Source: Mesorhizobium sp. BR1-1-16 (GTDB lineage: Bacteria; Pseudomonadota; Alphaproteobacteria; Rhizobiales; Kaistiaceae). From it: a DNA stretch of 64,000 nt. The DNA is taken from NCBI RefSeq assembly GCF_020165495.1, contig NZ_JAIUIE010000010.1, positions 62,001-126,000 on the forward strand. The letters run 5' to 3'. Within the stretch, counting starts at the first letter, position 1; the number at the start of each line of letters is the position of its first letter. The position numbers and the translations under genes are program-made. This document shows positions 16,950 through 25,644 of the stretch, piece by piece. The notes below the pieces were generated by a model that ran no database searches, had not been told where the DNA came from, and saw nothing but the letters and a program-made list of their open reading frames with translations.

Positions 16950-18337
16950 GCTGCCTTGCTCCTCATCCGGGCGGGTCCGCCGCCCTCCTTGATCCAGGTG
17001 AAATAATCGGGCGAGCCCATCTGGCCGCCCTTCAGCGCGATCTCGAGCGGAGGCCGCGCGGGATCATCGAAATGAGCGCGGCAGAGCGCTGCGCCCGGAA
17101 CGGTCGGGGCGAGCGCCGTCAGCGCGCGGATACCGAGTGCAAGCGCGCCATGGCCCGAAGTGTCGCCGCCGGCGATCACCGCGCGGCTGACGCCAGCCTC
17201 GGTGATGATGCGGTCCAGCGCCGAGCCAAGGCCGTGCCCGATCCGCTCGTTGACGGTCGCCGCCGGAATGCCGCTGGCAACGATCGCGGCATCGACGGCG
17301 CCGATCGCGGGGTCGTCAGGTCCGGAGGCGGTAGCAATCAACGGATCGCGGCCGCGTCCGAGCGCGGCGAGCGCGGCGTCGACTGCGCGCCCGATCTCGC
17401 TTCGCCATTTGGCTTCGTCGACCGCCAGCGCTGCATCCACGGCGATGTGTTCGAACCCGCTCGCGGTGGCGTGGGCGATCTGCGCCGCGGTCTGGGGCGC
17501 GCACGAGCCCGAGACGACTGCGATCGGTCCGGCGCCTCCGGCACTCGCAAGGGGCAGTGATGCGCCGAGCGCCCCGCTCTGGCGCCAATGCTCGATGAGC
17601 GCATATTCGACGCCTTGCGAACCGATGGCGAACTGCCGGGCGCCGCGCTGCTCCCAGATCAGTTTGCCCGCCAATGCGAGGTCACTGGCGTCCATGATGT
17701 CGATGGCGATGATTTCGCCGCCGTCGGCCCGTGCTCTTGCGAGCGCCGCGCCAGCATCGGCATGGAGACCAAGACGGTCGACGAGGCCAAGGCGCCGCGC
17801 GGTCTGCGCGGAGAGGTGACGTCGGACATCCGCCTCGCGCATCGGCGTCACCGGATGGCGGCTCATGGTCGGATGGCGATCGAGCCGGTAAACCGCGCCG
17901 TCGTAGAGCGCATAGAGATCGCCAAAGGCCTGATAACGCCCGATCGGCGGTGCCGCCACGACGAGCGGATGCCAGCTGCCGCCCAGCATCGGCGCGGCAA
18001 TGTCGATCGCCCGGCCAATCGAGCCGACATGCGGCGCGGAATCGAGCGTCGAGCAGATCTTGTAATGGCTGATCGGCGCGCCGATCTCGGCGAGCGCTGC
18101 GAAGACCGGCGGCAGATGCTCGTCCATCCATTCCGGCGGCTTGGAACGGGCGATGCCGGCAATGCCGATGCCGCGCATGCCGGAGAAGCGTGCGCGATCC
18201 TCAGGCGTCGGAATCCCCAGGAACAGCACCGAGGGCAGTCCTGCAAAGGCCAGCGCTTCCATCGTGGCGGCCGATCCCGTGAAATCATCGCCATACCAGG
18301 CGACGAGCACGCCTTCTGGAAGCGCGGCAGCGGTCAT
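16946..18337 (-). CDS. oiaK: 3-oxo-isoapionate kinase (DUF1537 family)
   Basis: Four-carbon acid sugar kinase family (DUF1537) protein of 463 residues. The N-terminal substrate domain starts VAWYGDDFTGSAATMEALAF; the C-terminal nucleotide domain carries VIAGGDTSGHGALALGI and the ending KGGQMGSPDYF. In D-apiose catabolism the DUF1537 member phosphorylates 3-oxo-isoapionate to its 4-phosphate. The paralogous families OtnK and DtnK act on threonate or erythronate, but the RuBisCO-like neighbour argues for the apionate pathway. It overlaps oiaX upstream and apnO downstream by 4 bp each, indicating translational coupling. Confidence 0.85.
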   Translation of the reverse strand: MTAAALPEGVLVAWYGDDFTGSAATMEALAFAGLPSVLFLGIPTPEDRARFSGMRGIGIAGIARSKPPEWMDEHLPPVFAALAEIGAPISHYKICSTLDSAPHVGSIGRAIDIAAPMLGGSWHPLVVAAPPIGRYQAFGDLYALYDGAVYRLDRHPTMSRHPVTPMREADVRRHLSAQTARRLGLVDRLGLHADAGAALARARADGGEIIAIDIMDASDLALAGKLIWEQRGARQFAIGSQGVEYALIEHWRQSGALGASLPLASAGGAGPIAVVSGSCAPQTAAQIAHATASGFEHIAVDAALAVDEAKWRSEIGRAVDAALAALGRGRDPLIATASGPDDPAIGAVDAAIVASGIPAATVNERIGHGLGSALDRIITEAGVSRAVIAGGDTSGHGALALGIRALTALAPTVPGAALCRAHFDDPARPPLEIALKGGQMGSPDYFTWIKEGGGPARMRSKAA

Positions 18338-19602
18338 GCACCTGCTCCCAGCGCCCTGGCGAGTTCGGGATGCGTCCTCGCCTGCGCGTCGAGCGGGATG
18401 CCCACAATGGCCGCATCCCAGGACTGGCGGAGGCTGGCAACGCCCGCCGCCGGGCCATCCGGATGGGCCATGATGCCGCCGCCCGCTGCATAAATGAGGT
18501 CGACGGAGCCGAGTGCGGCGAAGGTTGCCGGCGGCTGCTTCACCGTCTGGCCCGACGAGAACACCGGCATGACGATGCAGGGCTTTTCGGCGAACATCGG
18601 CGTCAGGCAGGCGCGCGCCGAGGCGATGACGCTGTCATCGGGCTCGGAGAACTTGTTGGCCAGGCCGTTCACATGCATGTGGTCCGCCCCGGCCAGACGC
18701 CAGAACTTCTGCCAGGCGACATAGGACCAGCCCAGCATCGGCGCGCGCGAGAGATAGCCCCAGCCGTTGCGGTGCGCATGGATCGGCAGCGCGCTGTGGC
18801 GGCCGAGCGCGATCATGCCGGCGAGCCCGACCGAATTGAGGCTCGCCATGACGCAGGTGCCGCCCTCGGCCAGCACGAGATCATGCCGCCGCCGCATCTC
18901 GTCGATCTCGCCGGTCAGGTTGAAGGCGAACATCACCTTCTTGCCCGTGCGCTGGGCCGTGTCGTTGATCACCCGCATCACCGCGCGGACGCGCTGGTCG
19001 AACGGACAATGCGGCCCATCGGCCTGCAATTCGTCGTCCTTGATGAAATCGATGCCGGCCTCCGCGAGCAGGCGAACGAGATCGGCGGTCTCCCCGGGGC
19101 CGAAGCCGACGCTCGGCTTGACGATGGTGCCGATCAGCGGCCGGCCTTCGACGCCCGCCAGCCACCGCGTGCCCTCGACGCCGAATCTCGGGCCGGGATA
19201 AGCGTCAGCAAACGCCGTCGGCAGGCGGATATCGAGGATGCGCAGACCCGAGAACTGCTTCAGCTCGAAGAGATTGCCGCCAACTGTCGCCATCAGGTTG
19301 GGCAGCGAGGGTCCCATATTGGCCAGCGGCCACGAGAGCGTTGCCCGGACGCGCTGGATCCGGCTGCCGGCGGGGCGTCCGGCGCCGGGCAGGCTTGGCG
19401 CCTCGACCTCGCCGAGCATTTCGAGCGCCTCGATCCGCGCGGCTGAGCGTTCCTTCAATTCCGGCGTCTCGCCCGGCACGGGCACGAATGTGCCGGACGA
19501 TTGCTCGCCCGCCATGGATTCGATGGCCGCGCGCGGATCATAAGCCGTCTCGACGAGATAGTCGGCTTCGATGCGCTCGGGCGAGATGAGAGCCTCAGTC
19601 AC
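18334..19602 (-). CDS. oiaX: RuBisCO-like protein, 3-oxo-isoapionate-4-phosphate transcarboxylase/hydrolase
   Basis: RuBisCO-superfamily protein of 422 residues. The metal-site segment GIDFIKDDELQADGP keeps the Lys-Asp-Asp-Glu of RuBisCO and IHAHRNGWGYLSR keeps its His region, but the catalytic KPK motif is altered to GTIVKPSVGFG, so this is not a CO2-fixing enzyme. In the D-apiose pathway OiaX cleaves 3-oxo-isoapionate 4-phosphate to 3-phosphoglycerate and glycolate. The gene overlaps apsD by 8 bp and oiaK by 4 bp. No small subunit, phosphoribulokinase or activase is near, which supports the RuBisCO-like reading. The methionine-salvage enolase alternative is unlikely because no methylthioribose genes are present. 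Confidence 0.87.
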   Translation of the reverse strand: MTEALISPERIEADYLVETAYDPRAAIESMAGEQSSGTFVPVPGETPELKERSAARIEALEMLGEVEAPSLPGAGRPAGSRIQRVRATLSWPLANMGPSLPNLMATVGGNLFELKQFSGLRILDIRLPTAFADAYPGPRFGVEGTRWLAGVEGRPLIGTIVKPSVGFGPGETADLVRLLAEAGIDFIKDDELQADGPHCPFDQRVRAVMRVINDTAQRTGKKVMFAFNLTGEIDEMRRRHDLVLAEGGTCVMASLNSVGLAGMIALGRHSALPIHAHRNGWGYLSRAPMLGWSYVAWQKFWRLAGADHMHVNGLANKFSEPDDSVIASARACLTPMFAEKPCIVMPVFSSGQTVKQPPATFAALGSVDLIYAAGGGIMAHPDGPAAGVASLRQSWDAAIVGIPLDAQARTHPELARALGAGA

Positions 19603-20641
19603 GGCCGCCCTCCCGCCAGTCCTTCATGCGGATGATGCTGCCGGTCGCGGCCGACTCGTAGGACGCCAGCGCCAGCGCCATCGTGCCGAGATTATGCGCG
19701 CCGGAAGGCTGCGCTTCGGACTTGCCGTTCAGCACGTCTATGAAATGGCGCTCGAAGGCGACAACGCTCTGCTGGACCACCTGCCATGGCTTCTCGCCCC
19801 AGGCGGGCAAGGCAACGTCGACATCGGTCTCGGTGACCGAACCGGGGTGATGCTCGAACAGCCGGTAGCCGCGGGTCAGCTCCAGAGTGCCCTCGGTGCC
19901 CTCGACGACTGCCGTGGTCTGCGGGAAGGGATCCGGCTCATATTTGGCAAAGGCCGAGCATTCGACGACGCACACGGCGCCGCCGGCATGGCCGAGGAGG
20001 GAGGTGAAGGCGTCCTCGCCGCGCACGATCGGGTTCACGCGCTGCGTCAGGCAGGAGAGCGTCTCAACCTCGCCGAGGAGATGGCGGGCGAGGTCGTAGA
20101 GATGCAGCCCGATATCCATCAGGCTGAGCCGCTCCACCTCGGCGAGATAAGGCTGGTTCTTGTAATAGTCGAAGCTGTGCCGAAACGAGATGCGCGCATA
20201 GGTCGGCCGGCCGATCCGGCCCTTGGCGATGCGGTCGGCGATCTCGATGAAAGGCCGCTGCCAGCGGAAGTTCTCGTGCACGGCGAGCGGCACGCCTGCC
20301 TTCTCGCAGGCGCTGACCATCGCTTCGGCATCGGCCTGGCTGTCGGCGAAAGGCTTCTGGCAGATCGCCGCGACGCCGTGGCGGGCGGCGAGTTCGACGA
20401 GCGGGCGATGAAACGGCGAGGTCGTCACGACATCGACGAAGTCGAGCTTTTCCGCCCGCAGCATTGCCTCTGCGTCGGCATAAGCATGCGAAACCTTGAA
20501 ATCGGCCTGCATGCGCTCGGCCTTGGCGAAGTCTCGGTCGCAGACGGCGACGATCTCGGCGCCCTCGACTTCCGCCCAGCCGTTCATGTGATTACGCGCG
20601 AAGAAGCCACATCCGATCAGGGCGCCGCGACGGACAGTCAT
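19595..20641 (-). CDS. apsD: D-apiose dehydrogenase (Gfo/Idh/MocA family)
   Basis: NAD(P)-dependent sugar dehydrogenase of 348 residues. The Rossmann motif is GALIGCGFFARNHMNGW, and the Gfo/Idh/MocA EKP motif is present as QKPF, followed by VHENFRWQRPFIEIAD. The second domain carries the substrate loop RHSFDYYKNQPYL and the conserved DIGLHLYDLARHL. It should oxidise D-apiofuranose to D-apionolactone, the first step of the pathway. It overlaps apnL by 4 bp, and the lactone product is the substrate of that gene product. Without the context a generic sugar or inositol dehydrogenase would be the safe call; the context makes ApsD likely. Confidence 0.84.
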   Translation of the reverse strand: MTVRRGALIGCGFFARNHMNGWAEVEGAEIVAVCDRDFAKAERMQADFKVSHAYADAEAMLRAEKLDFVDVVTTSPFHRPLVELAARHGVAAICQKPFADSQADAEAMVSACEKAGVPLAVHENFRWQRPFIEIADRIAKGRIGRPTYARISFRHSFDYYKNQPYLAEVERLSLMDIGLHLYDLARHLLGEVETLSCLTQRVNPIVRGEDAFTSLLGHAGGAVCVVECSAFAKYEPDPFPQTTAVVEGTEGTLELTRGYRLFEHHPGSVTETDVDVALPAWGEKPWQVVQQSVVAFERHFIDVLNGKSEAQPSGAHNLGTMALALASYESAATGSIIRMKDWREGGRD

Positions 20642-22554
20642 GGGAGATCTCCAGTGAAAGTGAGAAAGGCGACAGAATAGGCGCCCATCGTGATTTGATC
20701 AGCCGTGTCGCCCGGCCGGTCAAGCCACAGCGGATCGCCCGCTGCCGCCGTGAAGCTGTCCGTATCGAGAAGGCGGATTACCGCCTGTCGTGGCAGCGCG
20801 AGATCCCGCGTCTCCGCCGACAGATTGGCGAGGATGAGCATCGGACCGGCCGCGACAGCGGCTATGCCGGCCGGCAGACCGCTGACCGCGCGCCGCCGCA
20901 GTCCGGCAAGTCCAGCGAGCGCGCGCACGACATGGAACAGCGGATAGACTACCGCCTCGGCCTGATCGTCGAAAAAAGGCTGCGGCCAGCGCGCGGCGCT
21001 GTGGATCATGCCGAACGGTCCGGTGAGCGTCGCGAGTGCCATGGCCTCGACATCGCTTCCCTCGGTCGCCGCGACGGCGCCGACCGCGAAGCTTGCTGCG
21101 AACAGACCGCGCTGGCGTGGGTCGACCTTGGCCATTGCCAGACGGCGCCCCTCGGGATCGGCCGGCCGCTCGGGACCATAGGCGTTGGACCGCATGCCGA
21201 TCGAGACAAGGCCAAGCTGATAGAGCTTGCCCGGTGCAAGCGCGGCGACGCTGTCGAAGATCGCCGGCAGGGCTTCGAGCGTCTCCATGACCGATCGGTC
21301 ATCGGCGGCGTGGACGATCGCCGTCATGCCATGGCTGACGAAATCCGCGAGCGCGAGGTCTGGCGGGCAGCGGTTGAATTCGGTGAAGCTCGTCAGCATG
21401 CCGCCGCCGATCTCCGCATCCGGAAACGCCGCCCGCGCAGCGACTGTGGCATCGGTCGGCGTCGCCCCTTCCGGCCACGGTCCGGATGGCTGGTGCGAGG
21501 CGAGATAGGCTGCCGGCAAGGCGAGCACACGGCGCGGCACGATGTCGGCGGCGTAGAGCCGCGCTCGGAGTTCCGCCAATGCTGCAGAAGGATCGGGACC
21601 ATCGGTGATCACGACTTCGATCGTCACCGCGCGGTCACCGATCACGGGTCGAAGCGCCGCGAGCCGTTCAGCATCAATATCGGCCGGAAGGCGAAGCGCG
21701 ACGGATCGGATATGGGCCGTATCGAAAAGGTTGGCTGCCTCCCCCACGATCGGCTCGGCCGCGTCGAGCGCCAGGACGATCTCGGGCAGCTTGCGCCCCT
21801 CAGGACCGAGCGCGAGCGTGCCCGCGAGGTCCACGACTTCGCCGCGCGGGCCGATCGCGCCAGCGCAACGGATGACGATCTGCTGCCGCAGCGTCGATCC
21901 CGCTTCGAGGCGATAGGGCGTTGGCAGTGCGAGCGGCCGGCAATAGGTCTTGTATGAGGCATCCGACCAGTTGCGCTGGTCCTCCATCTCGAAGACCTCG
22001 CCGGCGAAATCAATCGCAACGGCGATTCCCTCGACGACATGCTCGAGGCCGATAATGTCGAGCGCCGGCTGCGAAGCCATCACCAGCGCCGGGAAGCTTC
22101 GGTCCTCGCTGGTGCCATCGCTGTGGTGGACGGTGAGCGGCATGCCCGCGACGCCGGCAATCGGATGCAGAAGCGTCAGCCCGGCCCGGTTCGTCTGCAG
22201 GTCACGAAGCGCCGCAATCTCGGCAGTCACGATCAGCCTGGCACCGCCGTGCGTAGATGCCGTCAGCCGGCATTGCGCGGCACCATCGGCAACCGTGAAG
22301 CGGCGCTCATAGCTGAAGCCTTCGCCATCCCGCGCGACCGTTTCGAGCGGCATTTCGGCCGGAAGCGTGCCCCAATGCGCATCGCGCACCAGAAGATTGA
22401 TGCCGCGCACGACCTCGACGCCGTGCCAGCGGATCCCGCGCAGGGCGCCGTCGGCAACATCGAGCGTATAGCCGCCGGCTGCCAGCGGACGTGTCGCGCC
22501 CGTTGGTTCCGCTGTGCCGAAGGCGAAGATCTGGGATCGAACGTCGCCCATCAT
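20638..22554 (-). CDS. apnL: D-apionate lactonase
   Basis: Large protein of 638 residues without a signal peptide, heading the minus-strand operon. It does not resemble SMP-30 or other common lactonases. Its length, beta-rich N terminus and barrel-like centre (AAFPDAEIGGGMLTSFTEFNR, IVHAADDRSVMETLEAL) fit ApnL, which opens D-apionolactone to D-apionate. Identification depends strongly on position directly before apsD and on size. ATG at 22554 or 22551 may be the start; GGGGAGG lies immediately upstream, favouring the second ATG. A strong promoter with TGGTATAATGA lies 35-62 bp upstream. Confidence 0.8.
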   Translation of the reverse strand: MMGDVRSQIFAFGTAEPTGATRPLAAGGYTLDVADGALRGIRWHGVEVVRGINLLVRDAHWGTLPAEMPLETVARDGEGFSYERRFTVADGAAQCRLTASTHGGARLIVTAEIAALRDLQTNRAGLTLLHPIAGVAGMPLTVHHSDGTSEDRSFPALVMASQPALDIIGLEHVVEGIAVAIDFAGEVFEMEDQRNWSDASYKTYCRPLALPTPYRLEAGSTLRQQIVIRCAGAIGPRGEVVDLAGTLALGPEGRKLPEIVLALDAAEPIVGEAANLFDTAHIRSVALRLPADIDAERLAALRPVIGDRAVTIEVVITDGPDPSAALAELRARLYAADIVPRRVLALPAAYLASHQPSGPWPEGATPTDATVAARAAFPDAEIGGGMLTSFTEFNRCPPDLALADFVSHGMTAIVHAADDRSVMETLEALPAIFDSVAALAPGKLYQLGLVSIGMRSNAYGPERPADPEGRRLAMAKVDPRQRGLFAASFAVGAVAATEGSDVEAMALATLTGPFGMIHSAARWPQPFFDDQAEAVVYPLFHVVRALAGLAGLRRRAVSGLPAGIAAVAAGPMLILANLSAETRDLALPRQAVIRLLDTDSFTAAAGDPLWLDRPGDTADQITMGAYSVAFLTFTGDLP

Positions 22555-22588
22555 CCTCCCCGCGGTTCGATCTTATGATGGAACAGTC

Positions 22589-22616
22589 ATTATACCAGAA
22601 GATGATGTGCCACAAG
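22589..22616 (-). promoter_or_regulatory. Promoter of the D-apiose catabolic operon
   Basis: On the minus strand: CTTGTG as -35 (22616-22611), a 16-base spacer, then TGGTATAAT with TATAAT at 22594-22589, about 35 bp from the apnL start. The sequence TGGTATAATGA and the CTTG spacing match the promoter at 10144-10171, which drives the importer/hydrolase operon. Confidence 0.65.
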
Positions 22617-22749
22617 CGCCTTGCGGCACTGCTGGCGGGCGCAGGAGGTTAGGAAGTGGTGATGAGCGGGTTAGGACGGGGCGCGCTCAACTGAGCGAAA
22701 GGTCGGTGATCGCCCTGTCGATCCATCATTCTGCGTTCTGTCATTGCAG

Positions 22750-22845
22750 GGCCTGACCCGGCAATCCAGTCTTCCTTGGTCCACCTGATGATAGACGCGT
22801 CGGTTACTCGGTAGAAGCCGAAAGGCTGGATTGGCGGATCAAGCC
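22750..22845. repeat. Inverted repeat pair, palindromic intergenic element
   Basis: Arms at 22750-22769 and 22826-22845 match in opposite orientation at 17 of 20 positions (reading CTGGATTG, then variable base, CGG, variable, TCA, variable, GCC). The core resembles the GC-rich dispersed palindromic elements common in rhizobial intergenic DNA. Genome-wide copy number is unknown from this window. Confidence 0.6.
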
Positions 22846-22930
22846 CGGGAATGACCGGAGACGGATGGCGGTAAGAGAGGGCGAAGAGGGGGGCTCCAGT
22901 CTCGAATGCTGAAGAGAGGGAGCTGAGGGC

Positions 22931-23662
22931 TCAGCCGGCGTCGTTACGCGAGAGATTGTCCTGATGATAGAGGTCGTTGGCGCGATAGAGATGGTCGCGC
23001 ATCGCCTTGGCGGCGCCCTCGACATTGCCGGCCTCGATCTCGTCGACGATCTGCCGGTGTTCCGCGAGCGTGAGCTTTTCGAGGCCCTGCACCCGCATCA
23101 GCCCTACATGGAAGCTCTGCAGCCAGCGCAGCAGCGCCTCGCTGAGCGAGGTGAAGATCGGATTGCCGCTGATCGCCGCGATCTCGCGATGGAAGCGGGC
23201 ATCGAATTGCAGGAAGTTGGCCGGATTGTTCCGCTGCGCCTCCTGGCTGTCGATGGTGCGCCGAAGACGCGCCACATCGACCGGGCCGGCGCGCTGCGCG
23301 GCAATCCGCGCCATCTCCATCTCGAAGGTGGCGCGCGCTTCTTTCAGATGGGCGAGGCTCGCAGGCGAATGCGACAGGATGTGCCGCATCGAATCCGACA
23401 TCTGCTCGACCATGCGGCCGAAGGAAGGTTCGGCGATGCGCGCGCGCTCGCCATGGCGGATTTCAACCAATCCCATGCGCTGCAGGCTCTGCATCGCCTC
23501 GCGAATCGCTGGCCGGCCGACGCCGAACGCCGTCATCAGATCACGCTCGGAGGGGAGGGGGTCGCCAGGACCGAGGCGGTCGCTCTCGATGATTGCGAGC
23601 AGCCGTTCCTGCACCTCATCGGAGAGCTTGCGTCGCTTGATCGGATCATGTTCAGTCGTCAT
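22931..23662 (-). CDS. FadR-type GntR-family transcriptional regulator
   Basis: Regulator of 243 residues. The winged HTH is at about residues 10-75 (ESDRLGPGDPLPSERDLMTAFGVGRPAIREAMQSLQRMGLVEI), followed by an FCD effector domain (about 95-230) with the expected metal-binding His/Asp positions in FDARFHREIAAISGNP and LAEHRQIVDEI. FCD regulators of this group usually repress sugar-acid or lactone catabolism and release DNA on binding the intermediate. It stands 377 bp behind the apnL start on the same strand and is the only regulator within the D-apiose locus, so it is the prime candidate controller. Confidence 0.88.
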   Translation of the reverse strand: MTTEHDPIKRRKLSDEVQERLLAIIESDRLGPGDPLPSERDLMTAFGVGRPAIREAMQSLQRMGLVEIRHGERARIAEPSFGRMVEQMSDSMRHILSHSPASLAHLKEARATFEMEMARIAAQRAGPVDVARLRRTIDSQEAQRNNPANFLQFDARFHREIAAISGNPIFTSLSEALLRWLQSFHVGLMRVQGLEKLTLAEHRQIVDEIEAGNVEGAAKAMRDHLYRANDLYHQDNLSRNDAG

Positions 23663-23881
23663 ACCAGTATCATCTGCCGACCGACGCGGCTTGGCAAGCG
23701 TGGTGGCAGCGGCGACAGGCTCCCAGTCGAAACCTGGGCCGACAAACGGCCATCGGACTGGCGATGTCCGGGCGGGATGGTGTATTGCGCAGCATCAATC
23801 GTGGCGTGATCGACAGATGCTTGTCCGTTGCGCGCCACCCTGTCGCCCGCCCGATCGTGGCTGTTGGCCGAGGAGCATGTC

Positions 23882-25537
23882 ATGACGGCGGACGAACTGC
23901 CCGCGCGCGAGATGATGGAATTCGACGTGGTGATCGTCGGGGCCGGCCCTGCCGGCCTCGCCGCGGCTATCCGCCTAAAGCAGATCGATCCTGAGATCTC
24001 CGTCGTCGTCGTCGAGAAGGGCTCGGAGGTTGGCGCTCACATCCTCTCGGGCGCCGTCATCGATCCGATCGCGCTGGATCGCCTGCTGCCGGAATGGCGC
24101 GGCGAGGACACGCCGATCAAGACGGCCGTGACCGAGGACCGGTTCCTGTTTCTCGGGCCCGCCGGTTCCCTGCGCCTGCCGAATTTCATCATGCCGCCGC
24201 TGATGTCGAATCACGGCAATTTCGTCGTCTCGCTCGGCAATGTCTGCCGCTGGCTCGCTGGCAAGGCCGAGGCGCTCGGCGTCGAGATCTATCCGGGCTT
24301 CGCAGCAGCCGAGCTGCTTTTCGACGACGCCGGTGCTGTGACCGGCATTGCCACCGGCGATATGGGCGTTGGCCGCGACGGCGAGCCGGGTCCGAACTAC
24401 CAGCGCGGCATGGAACTGCGCGGCCGCTACACGCTGATCGGCGAGGGCGCGCGCGGCTCGCTCGCGAAGCAGCTTATCGAGCGCTTCGGCCTCTCGGATG
24501 ATCGTGAGCCGCAGAAATTCGGCCTCGGCATCAAGGAACTCTGGCAGGTCGACCCGAGTCTGCACCGGCCCGGCCTCATCCAGCACACATTCGGCTGGCC
24601 GCTCGGCAACGGGACGGGCGGCGGCTCGTTCCTCTATCACCTCGAGGACAATCAGGTGGTGGTCGGCATCGTCGTCCATCTCAATTACGACAATCCGTAT
24701 CTCTCGCCGTTCCGCGAGTTCCAGCGCTTCAAGACGCATCCGGCGATCGCGCCGCTGTTCGCCGGCGGCAAGCGCATTTCCTATGGCGCCCGCGCGATCA
24801 CCGAAGGCGGCTTTCAGTCGGTGCCGAAGCTTATCTTCTCAGGCGGCGCGCTGATCGGTTGCTCCGCCGGCTTCGTGAACCTGCCGCGCATCAAAGGCAG
24901 CCATAACGCCATGCTCTCGGGCATGCTGGCCGCCGATCATCTCGGCGCGGCGCTATCCGCCGGCCGCTCGCATGATGAACTCGTGGGCTATGAGGCGGCG
25001 TGGCGGGGTTCGGAGATCGGCGCCGACCTTCGCAAAGTACGCAACGTCAAGCCGCTCTGGTCGAAGCTCGGCACGATCGGCGGCATTCTCGCCGGCGGCA
25101 TCGACATGTGGGCCAACACGTTCGGCTTCTCGGTGTTCGGCACGCTGAAGCACGGCAAGGCCGATTTCGCGACAACAAAGCCAGCCGCATCCGTCCGCCA
25201 GATCGACTATCCAAAGCCGGACGGGATCGTCAGCTTCGATCTTCCCTCGTCGGTGTTCCTCTCGAACACCAATCACGAGGAGGACCAGCCTGTGCATCTG
25301 AAGGTCGCCGATCTTACCCTGCAGAAGACGTCTGAGCACGATGTCTATGCCGGGCTTTCGCAGCGATACTGTCCAGCCGGCGTCTATGAATGGCTCGAGG
25401 AGCCGACCGGTCCGCGCTACCAGATCAACGCGCAGAACTGCGTCCACTGCAAGACGTGCGATATCAAGGACCCGAACCGCAACATCACCTGGACCGTTCC
25501 GGAAGGCGGGGGCGGGCCGAACTATCCGAACATGTAG
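23882..25537 (+). CDS. Electron transfer flavoprotein-ubiquinone oxidoreductase
   Basis: Protein of about 551 residues. The N-terminal FAD-binding motif is DVVIVGAGPAGLAAAIRL, followed by ISVVVVEKGSEVGAHILSGAVIDP, and the protein ends with a single 4Fe-4S cluster domain (NAQNCVHCKTCDIKDPNRNI, closing GGGGPNYPNM) exactly as in ETF-QO. It passes electrons from reduced ETF to quinone at the inner membrane. The ATG at 23882 has GAGGAGC just upstream. ETF-QO is normally a housekeeping gene, so its position between a sugar regulator and an esterase is unusual; no etfAB or acyl-CoA dehydrogenase lies nearby. Confidence 0.93.
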   Translation: MTADELPAREMMEFDVVIVGAGPAGLAAAIRLKQIDPEISVVVVEKGSEVGAHILSGAVIDPIALDRLLPEWRGEDTPIKTAVTEDRFLFLGPAGSLRLPNFIMPPLMSNHGNFVVSLGNVCRWLAGKAEALGVEIYPGFAAAELLFDDAGAVTGIATGDMGVGRDGEPGPNYQRGMELRGRYTLIGEGARGSLAKQLIERFGLSDDREPQKFGLGIKELWQVDPSLHRPGLIQHTFGWPLGNGTGGGSFLYHLEDNQVVVGIVVHLNYDNPYLSPFREFQRFKTHPAIAPLFAGGKRISYGARAITEGGFQSVPKLIFSGGALIGCSAGFVNLPRIKGSHNAMLSGMLAADHLGAALSAGRSHDELVGYEAAWRGSEIGADLRKVRNVKPLWSKLGTIGGILAGGIDMWANTFGFSVFGTLKHGKADFATTKPAASVRQIDYPKPDGIVSFDLPSSVFLSNTNHEEDQPVHLKVADLTLQKTSEHDVYAGLSQRYCPAGVYEWLEEPTGPRYQINAQNCVHCKTCDIKDPNRNITWTVPEGGGGPNYPNM

Positions 25538-25644
25538 CGGCGCGTGTCTGCGGCTGCCGAGAAAGCAGACGCGGCGCGAATTCGCCTTGTCACGGCCCGG
25601 GACCGCCGTGATGCTGGACCGCCGAAGACCACAGCGAGTCGACC

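Larger units (their letters stand above)
22555..22930. other. Intergenic region between apnL and the FadR-type regulator gene
   Basis: About 375 bp. The left part holds the apnL promoter (22589-22616). The right part, downstream of the regulator gene, holds no plausible gene but contains two inverted copies of a 20-bp sequence (22750-22769 and 22826-22845) that could form a long stem. Composition between them is ordinary intergenic. Confidence 0.6.

Noticed and set aside
18334-19602. Reading the RuBisCO-superfamily protein as a carbon-fixing RuBisCO
   Set aside because: The KPK motif is changed, there is no small subunit, phosphoribulokinase or activase nearby, and the neighbours are D-apiose pathway genes.
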